The position numbers were made by a program, and so were the translations under genes. From Hypericibacter sp049323455 (GTDB taxonomy: Bacteria > Pseudomonadota > Alphaproteobacteria > Dongiales > Dongiaceae): a DNA stretch of 64,000 nt. Shown piece by piece: positions 29,489 to 37,984 of the stretch. The notes beneath the pieces are model-generated. The model worked only from the letters and a program-made list of their open reading frames with translations. It had not been told where the DNA came from and ran no database searches. How positions within the stretch are numbered: position 1 is the stretch's first letter; each line of letters starts with the position of its first letter. The stretch covers positions 124,001 through 188,000 of the forward strand of contig JBMONF010000038.1 of assembly GCA_049323455.1 (NCBI GenBank), given 5' to 3'.

Positions 29489-30331
29489 ATGGCGAACGGA
29501 CGGACTTATCATCTGCATCTGGTATCGGACGCAACCGGCGAGACGATCTCCTCGGTGGCCCGCGCGTGTCTGGCGCAGTTCGAGGGGGTCGATCCGGTCG
29601 AGCATAATTGGACGCTCATCCGCACCCCGCGCCAGATGGAGAAGGTGCTGGAGGGCATCGGCGAAAATCCGGGCCTCGTGCTCTACACCCTCGTCAACGA
29701 GGAGCTGCGCGCGACCTTGCAGGAAGGCTGCCGGCGGCTGCAGACCACCTGCATTCCGGTGCTCGATCCCGTGATCGGCGCGCTCGGCGCCTACTTCGAG
29801 CGCCAGAGCCGCGGCCAGCCCGGCCGCCAGCACGAGCTCGACGCCGAATATTTCGGCCGCATCGACGCGATGAATTTCGCGCTCGCGCACGACGACGGCC
29901 AATCGAGCTGGGACTATGACGAGGCCGACGTGATCCTGGTCGGCGTGTCGCGCACCTCCAAGACCCCGACCTGCATCTATCTCGCCAATCGCGGCATCAA
30001 GGCGGCGAACGTGCCGATCGTGCCGGACTTTCCCCTGCCGGCCGAACTTCTGGCCGCGAAGAAGCCGCTCATCATCGGCCTGACCAAGGATCCGACCCAG
30101 TTGGTTCAGGTGCGGCGCAACCGCTTGCGCTTGCTCTCGCAGGAGGAAGAGACGGACTATGTGGATCCGGAGATGGTGCGCCGCGAGGTGATCCAGGCCC
30201 GGCGCATCTGCACCGAGCATGGCTGGCCGATCATCGATGTGACGCGCCGCTCGATCGAGGAGACGGCGGCCACCATCCTGCAGATGCTTTCTCAGCACCG
30301 CAACGGCGAGACGCTCGGTGGCGGCGACTGA
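29489..30331 (+). CDS. ppsR: Kinase/pyrophosphorylase (PPSR, DUF299 family)
   Basis: The product is 280 residues. The family regulates PEP synthetase or pyruvate-phosphate dikinase by ADP-dependent phosphorylation and Pi-dependent dephosphorylation. It opens YHLHLVSDATGETISSVARA. The P-loop-like GVSRTSKTPTCIYLANRG is followed by KAANVPIVPDFPLP, both diagnostic. No PEP synthetase is in the window. It begins the maf-aroE-coaE-dnaQ run, and its end overlaps the maf start by 14 bp. Confidence 0.93.
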   Translation: MANGRTYHLHLVSDATGETISSVARACLAQFEGVDPVEHNWTLIRTPRQMEKVLEGIGENPGLVLYTLVNEELRATLQEGCRRLQTTCIPVLDPVIGALGAYFERQSRGQPGRQHELDAEYFGRIDAMNFALAHDDGQSSWDYDEADVILVGVSRTSKTPTCIYLANRGIKAANVPIVPDFPLPAELLAAKKPLIIGLTKDPTQLVQVRRNRLRLLSQEEETDYVDPEMVRREVIQARRICTEHGWPIIDVTRRSIEETAATILQMLSQHRNGETLGGGD

Positions 30332-30944
30332 ATCGACGGCCTCGCGGCCGGCGCGGCTGCGGCTGGCATCGGCCAGCGTCACGAGGGCCCGGCTGCTCGA
30401 GAATGCCGGCCTCGCTTTCGCGGCCGAGCCGGCGCCGGTAGACGAAGAGGAGGCCAAGCGCGCGCTCGAAGCCGAAGGCGCCGACGCGGCGGCGATCGCC
30501 GAGGCTTTGGCCGAGCTCAAGGCGCGCGCCGTCTCGCGCCGTCACCCGGGCGCGTTCGTGATCGGCGCCGACCAGGTGCTGGATTGCGACGGCCGGCGCT
30601 TCGACAAGCCGGCCGATCTCGCCGCGGCGCGGGCGCAGCTCCTGGCGCTCCGGGGCCGCACCCACGAGCTGGTCTCGGCGGCGGTGGTGGTGCGCGACGG
30701 CAAACGGCTCTGGCACCATGTCGGCCGCGCGCGCCTGACGATGCGGCCCTTCTCCGACGCCTTTCTCGACCGCTATCTGGCACAAGCCGGGCCGGCGATC
30801 CTGGGCTCGGTCGGCGCCTATCAGCTGGAGGGGCTGGGCGCGCAGCTCTTTGCCCGCATCGAGGGCGACCACTTCACCATCCTGGGGCTGCCGCTGCTGC
30901 CGCTCTTGGATTTCCTGCGCACGCATGGTTTGGTGCCGGCATGA
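30318..30944 (+). CDS. maf: Maf-like nucleoside triphosphate pyrophosphatase
   Basis: The product is 208 residues. Maf proteins hydrolyse non-canonical or modified nucleoside triphosphates to the monophosphate. RLRLASASVTRARLLENAG is the Maf opening, although the usual SPRR is replaced by SVTR. VIGADQVL and GSVGAYQLEGLGAQLFARIEGDHFTILGLP are core motifs. The start is GTG at 30318, inside ppsR. The stop overlaps the aroE start (ATGA). Confidence 0.9.
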   Translation: MAATESTASRPARLRLASASVTRARLLENAGLAFAAEPAPVDEEEAKRALEAEGADAAAIAEALAELKARAVSRRHPGAFVIGADQVLDCDGRRFDKPADLAAARAQLLALRGRTHELVSAAVVVRDGKRLWHHVGRARLTMRPFSDAFLDRYLAQAGPAILGSVGAYQLEGLGAQLFARIEGDHFTILGLPLLPLLDFLRTHGLVPA

Positions 30945-31804
30945 GCGCCGCTCTGCCGATCCCGTCCTTCCTCACCGGCAAGGCCAAGCTCGCCGGTGTG
31001 ATCGGCTGGCCCATCGGCCATTCGCGCTCGCCCCGGCTGCATGGCTACTGGCTGGCGCTCCACGGCATCGACGGCGCCTATGTCCCGCTCGCCGTGCGGC
31101 CGCAGGATTTCGAGCGCGCGCTCAAGGCCTTGCCCGCGCTGGGCTTTCGCGGCGCCAACGTGACGCTGCCGCACAAGGAGGCGGCCCTCGTGCTGGCCGA
31201 TCGCGTGTCGCCCGAGGCCAAGCGCATCGGTGCCGCCAACACGCTCGTCGTGGGCGAGGACGGCCGCATCGAGGCGCGCAACACCGACGGCTTCGGCTTC
31301 ATCGAGAACTTGAAGGAAGGTGCTCCCGGCTGGCGGCCGGCCGCAGGCCCCGCGGTCGTGATCGGCGCCGGCGGCGCGGCCCGCGCGCTGCTGGTGGCCT
31401 TGGCCGACCTGGGCGTGCCGGAGATCCGTCTCGTCAACCGCACGCGAGAACGCGCCGAATCGCTCGCCGCCGCGCTCGGCGGCCCCATCCGGGTGGTGAG
31501 CTGGGAGAAACGCATTGCCGCCCTCGATGGCGCGGCGCTGCTCGTGAACTCGACCACCCAGGGCATGGCCGGAGAGCCCGCGCTCGACCTGCCGCTCGAC
31601 CGCCTGCCGAAGACGGCGGTGGTGAACGATATCGTCTACACGCCGCTGGAAACGCCGCTACTGGCCGCCGCGCGCGCGCGCGGCAACAAGGTGGTGGACG
31701 GGCTCGGCATGCTGCTGCATCAGGCCCGGCCCGGCTTCGCCGCCTGGTTCGGGGTCGAGCCGAAGGTCACGGACGCGCTGCGCGCGTTCGTGCTCGGTGG
31801 CTGA
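30941..31804 (+). CDS. aroE: Shikimate dehydrogenase
   Basis: The product is 287 residues. It reduces 3-dehydroshikimate to shikimate with NADPH in aromatic amino-acid synthesis. VIGWPIGHSRSPRLH binds shikimate. The catalytic lysine lies in NVTLPHKEAAL and the aspartate in NTDGFGF. The NADP-binding GAGGAARALLVAL and NRTRERAESLA follow. The start is fixed by the overlap with the maf stop. Confidence 0.96.
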   Translation: MSAALPIPSFLTGKAKLAGVIGWPIGHSRSPRLHGYWLALHGIDGAYVPLAVRPQDFERALKALPALGFRGANVTLPHKEAALVLADRVSPEAKRIGAANTLVVGEDGRIEARNTDGFGFIENLKEGAPGWRPAAGPAVVIGAGGAARALLVALADLGVPEIRLVNRTRERAESLAAALGGPIRVVSWEKRIAALDGAALLVNSTTQGMAGEPALDLPLDRLPKTAVVNDIVYTPLETPLLAAARARGNKVVDGLGMLLHQARPGFAAWFGVEPKVTDALRAFVLGG

Positions 31805-31817
31805 AGGCGCGCGGGCG

Positions 31818-32450
31818 ATGATCGTGCTCGGCCTTACCGGCTCGATCGGCATGGGCAAAAGCACCGCCGCAGCGCTGCTGCGCCGGCTGGGCGTGCCGGT
31901 GCACGACGCGGATGCGGCCGTCCACCGCCTGCTGGCAAGAGGCGGGCTGGCCGTGCCGCTCGTGGCCGCGGCCTTCCCCGGCGTGGTCGAGAACGGCGCG
32001 GTCGATCGTCGGGCGCTGGGGCGCATCGTGTTCGCCGATCCGGCCGCGCTCGAGCGGCTCGAAGCGATCCTGCATCCGCTGGTCCGTCGCGAGGAGCGAC
32101 GCTTCCTCGCGCGCGCGCGCGCCGAACGCCGGCGCCTGGCGGCGCTCGACATTCCGCTCCTCTTCGAGACCGGCGCCGAAACGCGCTGCGACCGGGTCGT
32201 GGTGGTCTCCGCACCCCGGCGCGTCCAGCTCGCGCGCGTGCTCAAACGCGCCGGCATGACCCGCGAGCGGCTCGCCGGCATCGAGGCGCGGCAGATGTCG
32301 GACACGGAGAAGTGCCGGCGGGCCGATTTCGTGGTGCAGACGGGCCTCGGCCGGCGCCTGAGCTTGCGGGCGATGCACCGGATCGTCAGACTGTTGCGCG
32401 GCAAGCGCCGTGGAAAGCGGCGCGGCCGCCGACGGGACTGCAGGAGCTGA
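31818..32450 (+). CDS. coaE: Dephospho-CoA kinase
   Basis: The product is 210 residues. It performs the last step of coenzyme A synthesis. The P-loop GLTGSIGMGKS is at the N-terminus, then VHDADAAVHRL and DIPLLFETGAE. The ATG at 31818 puts the P-loop in its usual position; a GTG at 31797, overlapping aroE, would add seven residues. The C-terminus ends in a very basic run (RGKRRGKRRGRRR), an unusual tail of unknown meaning. dnaQ follows after 10 bp. Confidence 0.94.
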   Translation: MIVLGLTGSIGMGKSTAAALLRRLGVPVHDADAAVHRLLARGGLAVPLVAAAFPGVVENGAVDRRALGRIVFADPAALERLEAILHPLVRREERRFLARARAERRRLAALDIPLLFETGAETRCDRVVVVSAPRRVQLARVLKRAGMTRERLAGIEARQMSDTEKCRRADFVVQTGLGRRLSLRAMHRIVRLLRGKRRGKRRGRRRDCRS

Positions 32451-32460
32451 CGCAAGGCCA

Positions 32461-33150
32461 ATGCGCGAAATCGTGCTGGACACCGAGACGACCGGGCTCA
32501 ATGCCATGGGCGGCGACCGCATCATCGAGATCGCCTGCCTCGAGCTCCTGAACCACATCCCGACCGGGCGCCACTTCCAGCGCTATCTCAATCCGGGCCG
32601 CCCGGTCTCGAGCGACGCCTTCGCCATCCACGGCATTTCCGACACGTTTCTCGCCGACAAGCCGCGCTTCGAGGAGATCGCGGACGAGCTGATCGGCTTT
32701 CTCGCCGACAGTCCGCTCGTGATCCACAACGCCGAGTTCGACATGGGCTTTCTCAATGCCGAGCTGGCCCGCCTCGAGCGGCCGCCGCTCGATCCGACGC
32801 GCGCGATCGACACGGTGCAGATCGCGCGGCGCAAGTTTCCGGGATCGCCCGCGAGCCTCGATGCGCTGTGCAAGCGCTTCGGCGTGGACAATTCGGCGCG
32901 CGCCAAGCATGGCGCGCTGCTCGACGTCGAGCTTCTGGCCGAGGTCTATCTCGAGCTGGTGGGCGGCCGCCAGGCGGGCCTGGCGCTGGTGGCCGAGCCC
33001 GTGGGCGGGCCTCCGGCCTCGGGCGAGCCGGGCCCCGCGGCGAAGCTTGCCGCCCGCGCGCCGCGCCCGCATGCGCCCAGCGCCGAGGAGCTCGCCGCCC
33101 ATGCCGAGCTGCTCAAGAGCCTCAACGATCCCGTCTGGCTCAAGGGCTGA
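32461..33150 (+). CDS. dnaQ: DNA polymerase III subunit epsilon (proofreading exonuclease)
   Basis: The product is 229 residues. It is a DEDDh 3'-5' exonuclease. ExoI is REIVLDTETTGL, ExoII is VIHNAEFDMGFL, and ExoIII is HGALLDVELLAEVY with the preceding histidine. The C-terminal PHAPSAEELAAHAELL region fits the polymerase-alpha-binding tail. The start at 32461 is chosen because the conserved MREIVLDTETTG begins there; the open frame runs 17 codons upstream. It is convergent with secB across a repeat. Confidence 0.96.
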   Translation: MREIVLDTETTGLNAMGGDRIIEIACLELLNHIPTGRHFQRYLNPGRPVSSDAFAIHGISDTFLADKPRFEEIADELIGFLADSPLVIHNAEFDMGFLNAELARLERPPLDPTRAIDTVQIARRKFPGSPASLDALCKRFGVDNSARAKHGALLDVELLAEVYLELVGGRQAGLALVAEPVGGPPASGEPGPAAKLAARAPRPHAPSAEELAAHAELLKSLNDPVWLKG

Positions 33151-33179
33151 AACCGCCCGCCGAGAGGCGTCTCTGTCTT

Positions 33180-33306
33180 CGTCGTCCCGGCCAAGGCACC
33201 GAAGGTGCCGCGAGCCGGGACCCATGGTATTGGCAAACGATGCGAGATCTAACTTGTCCGAACCATGGGTCCCGGACAGCCGCTGGCGCGGCTTCCGGGA
33301 CGACGA
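33180..33306. repeat. Palindromic repeat, family A, dnaQ-secB spacer
   Basis: This 127-bp element runs from CGTCGTCCCGG to CCGGGACGACG, with internal CCCATGG and CCATGGG. The outer arms pair over about 10 bp. It fills most of the 204-bp gap between the convergent stops of dnaQ and secB and could act as a bidirectional terminator. Confidence 0.75.
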
Positions 33307-33354
33307 GCCGTTCTTGCTCGGAAGAGGAGCCGCAATTCCTCGGTCCGCAGCGCC

Positions 33355-33870
33355 TCAGTTGAGGCCGGCGCCCGGCGCCGCTGCGCCGGGACTGGCCGGA
33401 CCCTGGCGCTGCTCGCGAAAATGCATCGCGAAGTCGATCGGATGGATCAGCATGGCGCGGAATCCCGCCTGCTGGATCGCGTTGGCGATGATCTCGCGCG
33501 CGAAGGGGAACAGCAGGCGCGGCGCCTCGATCAGCAGCAGCGCCTCCAGCATGCGCGGCGCCACGTCGCCGATCTGGAACGCGCCGCCATATTGCAGCTC
33601 GGCGATATAGGCGATCTGGTCCTCGTGACGCGCCTCGATGCGCATGGCGAGCACGACCTCGTACTGCCGCTCCTTGAGCTTCTTCGCGTTGACGTCGACC
33701 TTGATCAGGCCCTGCGGCACGCGGCCCGCCTGCTCCAGGATTTCCGGCATGCGCGGGCTCTCGAAGGAGAGATCCTTGAGATATTGCGCCACGACCGTGA
33801 GCGGCGCAGCCCCGGGCGCATGGGCCGGGCCGAAAGGGTCGGATACGGGCTGGAAGGGCTCGTCGGCCAT
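33355..33870 (-). CDS. secB: Protein-export chaperone SecB
   Basis: The product is 171 residues. It is a tetrameric cytosolic chaperone that delivers preproteins to SecA. VAQYLKDLSFESPRMPEIL opens the family domain, and VNAKKL, YEVVLAMRIEA and LLFPFAREIIANAIQQAGFRAMLIHPIDF are core. A Gly/Pro/Ala-rich C-terminal tail is typical of alphaproteobacteria. The ATG at 33870 is preceded by GAGAGG. A family A repeat lies about 110-190 bp upstream. Confidence 0.96.
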   Translation of the reverse strand: MADEPFQPVSDPFGPAHAPGAAPLTVVAQYLKDLSFESPRMPEILEQAGRVPQGLIKVDVNAKKLKERQYEVVLAMRIEARHEDQIAYIAELQYGGAFQIGDVAPRMLEALLLIEAPRLLFPFAREIIANAIQQAGFRAMLIHPIDFAMHFREQRQGPASPGAAAPGAGLN

Positions 33871-33980
33871 CGTGGGTGCCTCTCCGGACGAAGCTTGCGG
33901 ATAGCGGCGCCGACGCCCGGACGAGGCGTCGTAGCGGCCTTGTGCTGTGGAGCGGCATTCGACGCGCTGGTATCGCAACG

Positions 33981-34062
33981 CATCGTCACCCTCGCGAAAA
34001 CGAGGACCCAGGGGGGCAAACAACCGGTCGTCGCCCTGGGCCGGCTTTCGCGGGGGGCGACG
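33981..34062. repeat. Palindromic repeat, family A, upstream of secB
   Basis: This element of about 82 bp begins CATCGTCACCCTCGCG and ends GGGGGGCGACGAG. It has the CCCAGGG/CCCTGGG inner pair and two GC hairpins, the same architecture as the 1181-1260 copy. It lies in the 279-bp gap between secB and the phosphatase gene. Confidence 0.75.
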
Positions 34063-34149
34063 AGGGGTATTTCACCCCCGCGAACCCCGCTCCGGATGCC
34101 GGCGGGGTAGCACGGAAGGATGCCGGGGCTCAATGGGGCTTCTTGGGCG

Positions 34150-34734
34150 CTAGGTCGAGGACGCTCGCGCCGGCGCAGTCCGGGCGGCGCCCAGGGCCCT
34201 GGCCAGGCCCTCGACCGGGTCGTAGGCCAGAAGCGCTCCATTGGTGACCTCGGTGCCGGTCAGGCTGCGGATGAAGCCCCAATGGGTCACCACGGCCACC
34301 TCGCTCCAATCCGCCTGCTCGGCCATGCGCGCGCGAAAGCGGCCGCTGCGTTCCGCCAGCTCCGCCTCGCTTTCGTCCAAGCGCTGATGCCACCAGCGCT
34401 CGTCGAGATGGGCGAAATCGAGCCAGGGCCAGGCGCGGGCGAGCCGGCTTCTGAGGCTGCCGATGTCGCAATTGAAGCGGCAATGCTCGCGCACCAGGGG
34501 CTCGACCGCGACCGGCAGGCTCAGGCGATCGGCGATGATATGGGCGGTTTCGAGCGCCCGCGTATAGGGGCTCGCCAGGATGCGCTTGAGCTTGCGTGCG
34601 GCCAGCGCCTCGGCGGCGAGGGCGGCCTGGCGGCGGCCCTCCTCGGTCAGCCGCGGGTCGGGGATGCCAGGGTCCACCCGGGTGCGCGAATAGACCTGGT
34701 TGAACTCGGATTGACCGTGGCGGATCAAGATCAT
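34150..34734 (-). CDS. Histidine phosphatase family protein
   Basis: The product is 194 residues of the phosphoglycerate-mutase-like superfamily. The phospho-acceptor histidine lies in LIRHGQSEFN at the N-terminus, LTEEGRRQA and SPYTRALETAHII follow, and the second histidine lies in VVTHWGFIRSLTG. The substrate cannot be told from sequence. It starts at the ATG at 34734 and is divergent from timA. Confidence 0.9.
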   Translation of the reverse strand: MILIRHGQSEFNQVYSRTRVDPGIPDPRLTEEGRRQAALAAEALAARKLKRILASPYTRALETAHIIADRLSLPVAVEPLVREHCRFNCDIGSLRSRLARAWPWLDFAHLDERWWHQRLDESEAELAERSGRFRARMAEQADWSEVAVVTHWGFIRSLTGTEVTNGALLAYDPVEGLARALGAARTAPARASST

Positions 34735-34811
34735 TGCGGGCGGACCCGGGAAAAACGCCGGAAAGTCTGGGAAATCGAGCGCGCCGTCAAGGATTTGCCA
34801 TGCGTCATGCC

Positions 34812-34840
34812 TTGCCCTCGCCCGGCAATTTTCCTATCTA
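34812..34840 (+). promoter_or_regulatory. Candidate sigma-70 promoter for timA-mltA
   Basis: TTGCCC (34812-34817) and TATCTA (34835-34840) are separated by 17 bases. A leader of about 165 bases follows, with a short hairpin (GTCGGC/GCCGAC around 34851-34890), before the timA ATG at 35012. Confidence 0.4.
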
Positions 34841-35011
34841 ACAAAGACGGGTCGGCCAGCTCCTCCTCCTCGAGGGAGCCGACCGGATGATGCCGGGTGG
34901 TGTAGCCCGGCACCCGGTCCGCGGTCCAGCGGCCCCAGAAGCTTCGATCCCGAGGGCTTCGACCCATGCGCCGGGGACCGGCGCGATCCTTCGCACCGCA
35001 GGGCGGGCTTT

Positions 35012-35776
35012 ATGGGCGGCGGCTTTCAGTTTCTCGACATCCTGTTCTTCGGCGCGATCGCCGTGTTCCTGGTGTTTCGCCTCAGAAGCGTGCTCGGCAA
35101 GCGCATCGGGCACGAGCAGAAGGACGCGCGCCGCTATGCCGACTACCGCCTCAACCCCAGCAAGCCGGCCAACGACCGCGCGGCCAACGATACGACGCAC
35201 GAGGAGGACGGCAAAGTCGTCGCACTCCCCGACCGCGGGTCCCGCCCCGACCGGTCGGCTGAGGCGCCGGCGGAGAGCACCGCCGGGCCGACGGGCGCAG
35301 ACGCGACGGGGGCGAGCGTGGGACCGCTCGAAACCGGGCTGGCGCGCATCAAGGCCGCCGACAATGCGTTCGCGAAGGACTCCTTCCTGGCCGGCGCGCG
35401 CGCGGCCTTCGAGATGATCGTCCAGGCTTACGCGGCCGGCGACATCGCCACGCTCAGGCCCCTGCTGTCGGGCGAGGTGTTCGAGCGGTTCAAAAGCGCG
35501 ATCGACCAGCGCCGCAAGGCCGGCGAGACGCTCGAAACCACGCTGGTCGGGATCAAGTCGGCCGAGATTCTCGAGGCGGATCTGCAAGGCCGTCTTGCCG
35601 TGGTGGCGGTCAAGTTCGTCTCCGAGCAGGTGAACGTCACGCGCAATGCCTCGGGCAAGGTCGTCGATGGCGATCCATCGCGCGTGACGACCGTCACCGA
35701 TATCTGGAGCTTCGCGCGCAATACGCGCTCGCGCGACCCCAACTGGTCGCTCGTCGCCACCCGCAGCCCGAGCTGA
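35012..35776 (+). CDS. timA: Tim44/TimA family adaptor protein
   Basis: The product is 254 residues. An N-terminal membrane segment (FLDILFFGAIAVFLVFRL) is followed by a charged linker (about residues 45-115). A Tim44-like C-terminal domain follows (ARAAFEMIVQAYAAGDIATLRPLLS, then FERFKSAIDQR and TDIWSFARNTRSRDPNWSLVAT). TimA proteins are bacterial relatives of mitochondrial Tim44 at the inner membrane, and the role in bacteria is only partly known. It lies 16 bp upstream of mltA, as in other alphaproteobacteria. Confidence 0.88.
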   Translation: MGGGFQFLDILFFGAIAVFLVFRLRSVLGKRIGHEQKDARRYADYRLNPSKPANDRAANDTTHEEDGKVVALPDRGSRPDRSAEAPAESTAGPTGADATGASVGPLETGLARIKAADNAFAKDSFLAGARAAFEMIVQAYAAGDIATLRPLLSGEVFERFKSAIDQRRKAGETLETTLVGIKSAEILEADLQGRLAVVAVKFVSEQVNVTRNASGKVVDGDPSRVTTVTDIWSFARNTRSRDPNWSLVATRSPS

Positions 35777-35792
35777 GCCGGGCGTCCGCCCG

Positions 35793-36995
35793 ATGCGACT
35801 GCCCTCCGCGCCCTCGCGCTTCGCTCTGTTCGCGGCGGCGCTTCTGCTTTCGGCCTGCGCCGAGAAACCGCCCAAACCCGCGCCGCAACTGACGCTGGCG
35901 CGGGTCGAGTTCGCCCGGCTGCCGGGCTGGAGCGACGACGATCAGGCGGCGGCCCTGCCGGCGCTGCTCAAAAGCTGCCGGCGTCTCTCGAAGCAGCCGA
36001 CCGACAAGCCGGTGGGCCCCCAAGGGCTGGCCGGCACGGTCCTGGACTGGCAGCCGCTCTGCGCTGAGGCCGAGCGGCTGCCCGCCGGCGACAGGGCTGC
36101 GGCGCGCCGCTTTTTCGAGGACGAGTTCGTGCCCTTCGCCGTCGGCAATGGCGATGAGCGCGACGGCCTCTTCACCGGCTATTACGAGCCGGAGCTCGAC
36201 GGCGCAAAGACGCCCGACGCGCGCCACCGCGTTCCGCTCTACAAGCGCCCCGACGATCTGGTGACGGTCGACCTGGGCGATTTCCGCGCCGACCTCCAGG
36301 GCGAATCCATCGCGGGGCGCGTGATCGACGGCAAGCTCAAGCCCTATTACACCTACGAGGAGATCGACAAGGGCGCGCTCGCCGGCCGCGGGCTGGAGCT
36401 GGCTTGGGTCGCCGACTCCGTCGATGCCTTCTTCCTGCACATCCAGGGCTCGGGGCTCATCCGCTTCGCGGACGGCACCACCATGCGCGTCGGTTATGCC
36501 GCCAAGAACGGCCGGCCCTTTCTCGCCATCGGCAAGGCGCTGGTCGAGGATGGCGAAATCCCGCAGGGCCAGGCCTCGATGCAGACGATCCGCGCTTGGC
36601 TCAAGGCCCATCCCGACCGCGCGCCGTCGGTCATGTATCTGAACCGCTCCTACATCTTCTACCGGCCCATCGACGGCGACGGGCCGATCGGCGCGCAAGG
36701 CGTGGCGCTGACGCCGGGCCGCAGCCTCGCGGTCGACAGCAAGCTGCTGCCGCTGGGCGTGCCGCTCTGGCTCGACACCACATGGCCCGACGAGACGCCC
36801 GAAGCCGGCCGGCCCTTGCGCCGCCTGATGGTGGCGCAGGACACGGGCGGCGCCATCCGGGGTGCCGTGCGCGGCGACGTTTTCTTCGGCACGGGCGAGC
36901 CGGCGCTCGACTATGCCGGTCGCATGAGGCAGACGGGACGCTATTATCTGCTGCTGCCGCGCACGGTCGCGGAGCGCCGCGCCGCCACGAGCTGA
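35793..36995 (+). CDS. mltA: Membrane-bound lytic murein transglycosylase A
   Basis: The product is 400 residues. A signal peptide ends in LLLSAC (lipobox, cysteine near residue 23). The MltA barrel (FTGYYEPELDGA, then LKPYYTYEEIDKGAL and FFLHIQGSGLIRF) and the 3D domain (MVAQDTGGAIRGAVRGDVFFGTG) are clear, with the catalytic aspartate in the latter. It cleaves peptidoglycan with 1,6-anhydro product formation at the outer membrane. It is probably co-transcribed with timA. Confidence 0.95.
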   Translation: MRLPSAPSRFALFAAALLLSACAEKPPKPAPQLTLARVEFARLPGWSDDDQAAALPALLKSCRRLSKQPTDKPVGPQGLAGTVLDWQPLCAEAERLPAGDRAAARRFFEDEFVPFAVGNGDERDGLFTGYYEPELDGAKTPDARHRVPLYKRPDDLVTVDLGDFRADLQGESIAGRVIDGKLKPYYTYEEIDKGALAGRGLELAWVADSVDAFFLHIQGSGLIRFADGTTMRVGYAAKNGRPFLAIGKALVEDGEIPQGQASMQTIRAWLKAHPDRAPSVMYLNRSYIFYRPIDGDGPIGAQGVALTPGRSLAVDSKLLPLGVPLWLDTTWPDETPEAGRPLRRLMVAQDTGGAIRGAVRGDVFFGTGEPALDYAGRMRQTGRYYLLLPRTVAERRAATS

Positions 36996-37031
36996 GCTGA
37001 TTTTCAGTCGCGGGGGCTCGTTCTCCTCGTT

Positions 37032-37096
37032 CGTCATTGCCGGGCTTGACCCGGCAATCCAGGACATGGGCCCCCGGGTCAAGCCCGGGGGTGACA
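37032..37096. repeat. Palindromic repeat, family A, short form
   Basis: This 65-bp element has hairpins ATTGCCGGGCTTGACCCGGCAAT and CCCCCGGG...CCCGGGGG, flanked by CGTC and GTGAC. The left hairpin recurs at 51979-52017. It lies between mltA and lutA. Confidence 0.75.
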
Positions 37097-37159
37097 AGGA
37101 GAGAAGCGAGAGCGGGCCCCAACATCGGGCGCACGGCGGGATCATTTGAGGAAGAATTG

Positions 37160-37984
37160 ATGGCCGAAACTCCGCCGCCGCCTCCACCGTTTGCGCGCGG
37201 GCGCGCCGCCCCGCCCGCGGGCCCGCATGTCGGCCTCTTCGTCACCTGCCTGGTCGACCTGATCCGCCCCGCGATCGGCTTTGCCGCGGTCAAGCTGCTC
37301 GAGCGAGCCGGCTGCCGCGTCGCGGTGCCGGCGGCGCAGACCTGCTGCGGCCAGCCCGCCTACAATTCCGGCGATGCCGAGGATGCGCGCGCGATCGCGC
37401 GCGGCGTGATCGCCGCCTTCGAGCCCTTCGATTATGTGGTGGCGCCCTCGGGCTCCTGCGCCGGCATGATCCGGGTCCACTATCCGGCGCTCTTCGCCGA
37501 GGACCCGGCCTGGCGGGCGCGCGCGCATGCGTTGGCCGCCAAGACCCACGAGCTCGTCTCCTTCCTCGTGGATGTGCGCGGGCTGGCCCGCGTCGACGCC
37601 CGGCTCGAGGCCGTCGCCACCTATCACGATTCCTGCTCGGGCCTGCGCGAGCTCGGGATTCGCGAGCAGCCGCGCAAGCTCCTGGCGACGGTCGAGGGGC
37701 TGCGGCTCGAGGAGCTCGAAGGGGCCGAGGTCTGCTGCGGCTTCGGCGGCACCTTCTGCGTGAAATATGCCGGCATCTCCGACCGCATCGTGGCCGACAA
37801 GACGGCCGACATCGTTTCGACCGGCGCCGAGCTGCTGCTGGCGGGCGATCTCGGCTGCCTCATGAACATGGCGGGCAAGCTCTCGCGCGAGGGCCGCGGG
37901 GTCGCCTGCCGTCATGTCGCCGAGGTTCTGGCCGGCATGACGGACGAGCCGCCGATCGGGCACGGCATCGTGGAGCCGCTATGA
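37160..37984 (+). CDS. lutA: (Fe-S)-binding protein, LutA/YkgE type
   Basis: The product is 274 residues. It has two CCG-type domains: AAQTCCGQPAYNSGD with APSGSCAGM, and YHDSCSGLREL with EVCCGFGGTFCVKY. In Bacillus and E. coli homologues LutABC/YkgEFG form an iron-sulfur L-lactate oxidation complex. The start at 37160 follows GAGGAA; the frame extends 41 codons upstream into a repeat and is not used. An unusual proline-rich N-terminus (ETPPPPPPFARG) precedes the domain. The stop overlaps the lutB start (ATGA). Confidence 0.9.
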   Translation: MAETPPPPPPFARGRAAPPAGPHVGLFVTCLVDLIRPAIGFAAVKLLERAGCRVAVPAAQTCCGQPAYNSGDAEDARAIARGVIAAFEPFDYVVAPSGSCAGMIRVHYPALFAEDPAWRARAHALAAKTHELVSFLVDVRGLARVDARLEAVATYHDSCSGLRELGIREQPRKLLATVEGLRLEELEGAEVCCGFGGTFCVKYAGISDRIVADKTADIVSTGAELLLAGDLGCLMNMAGKLSREGRGVACRHVAEVLAGMTDEPPIGHGIVEPL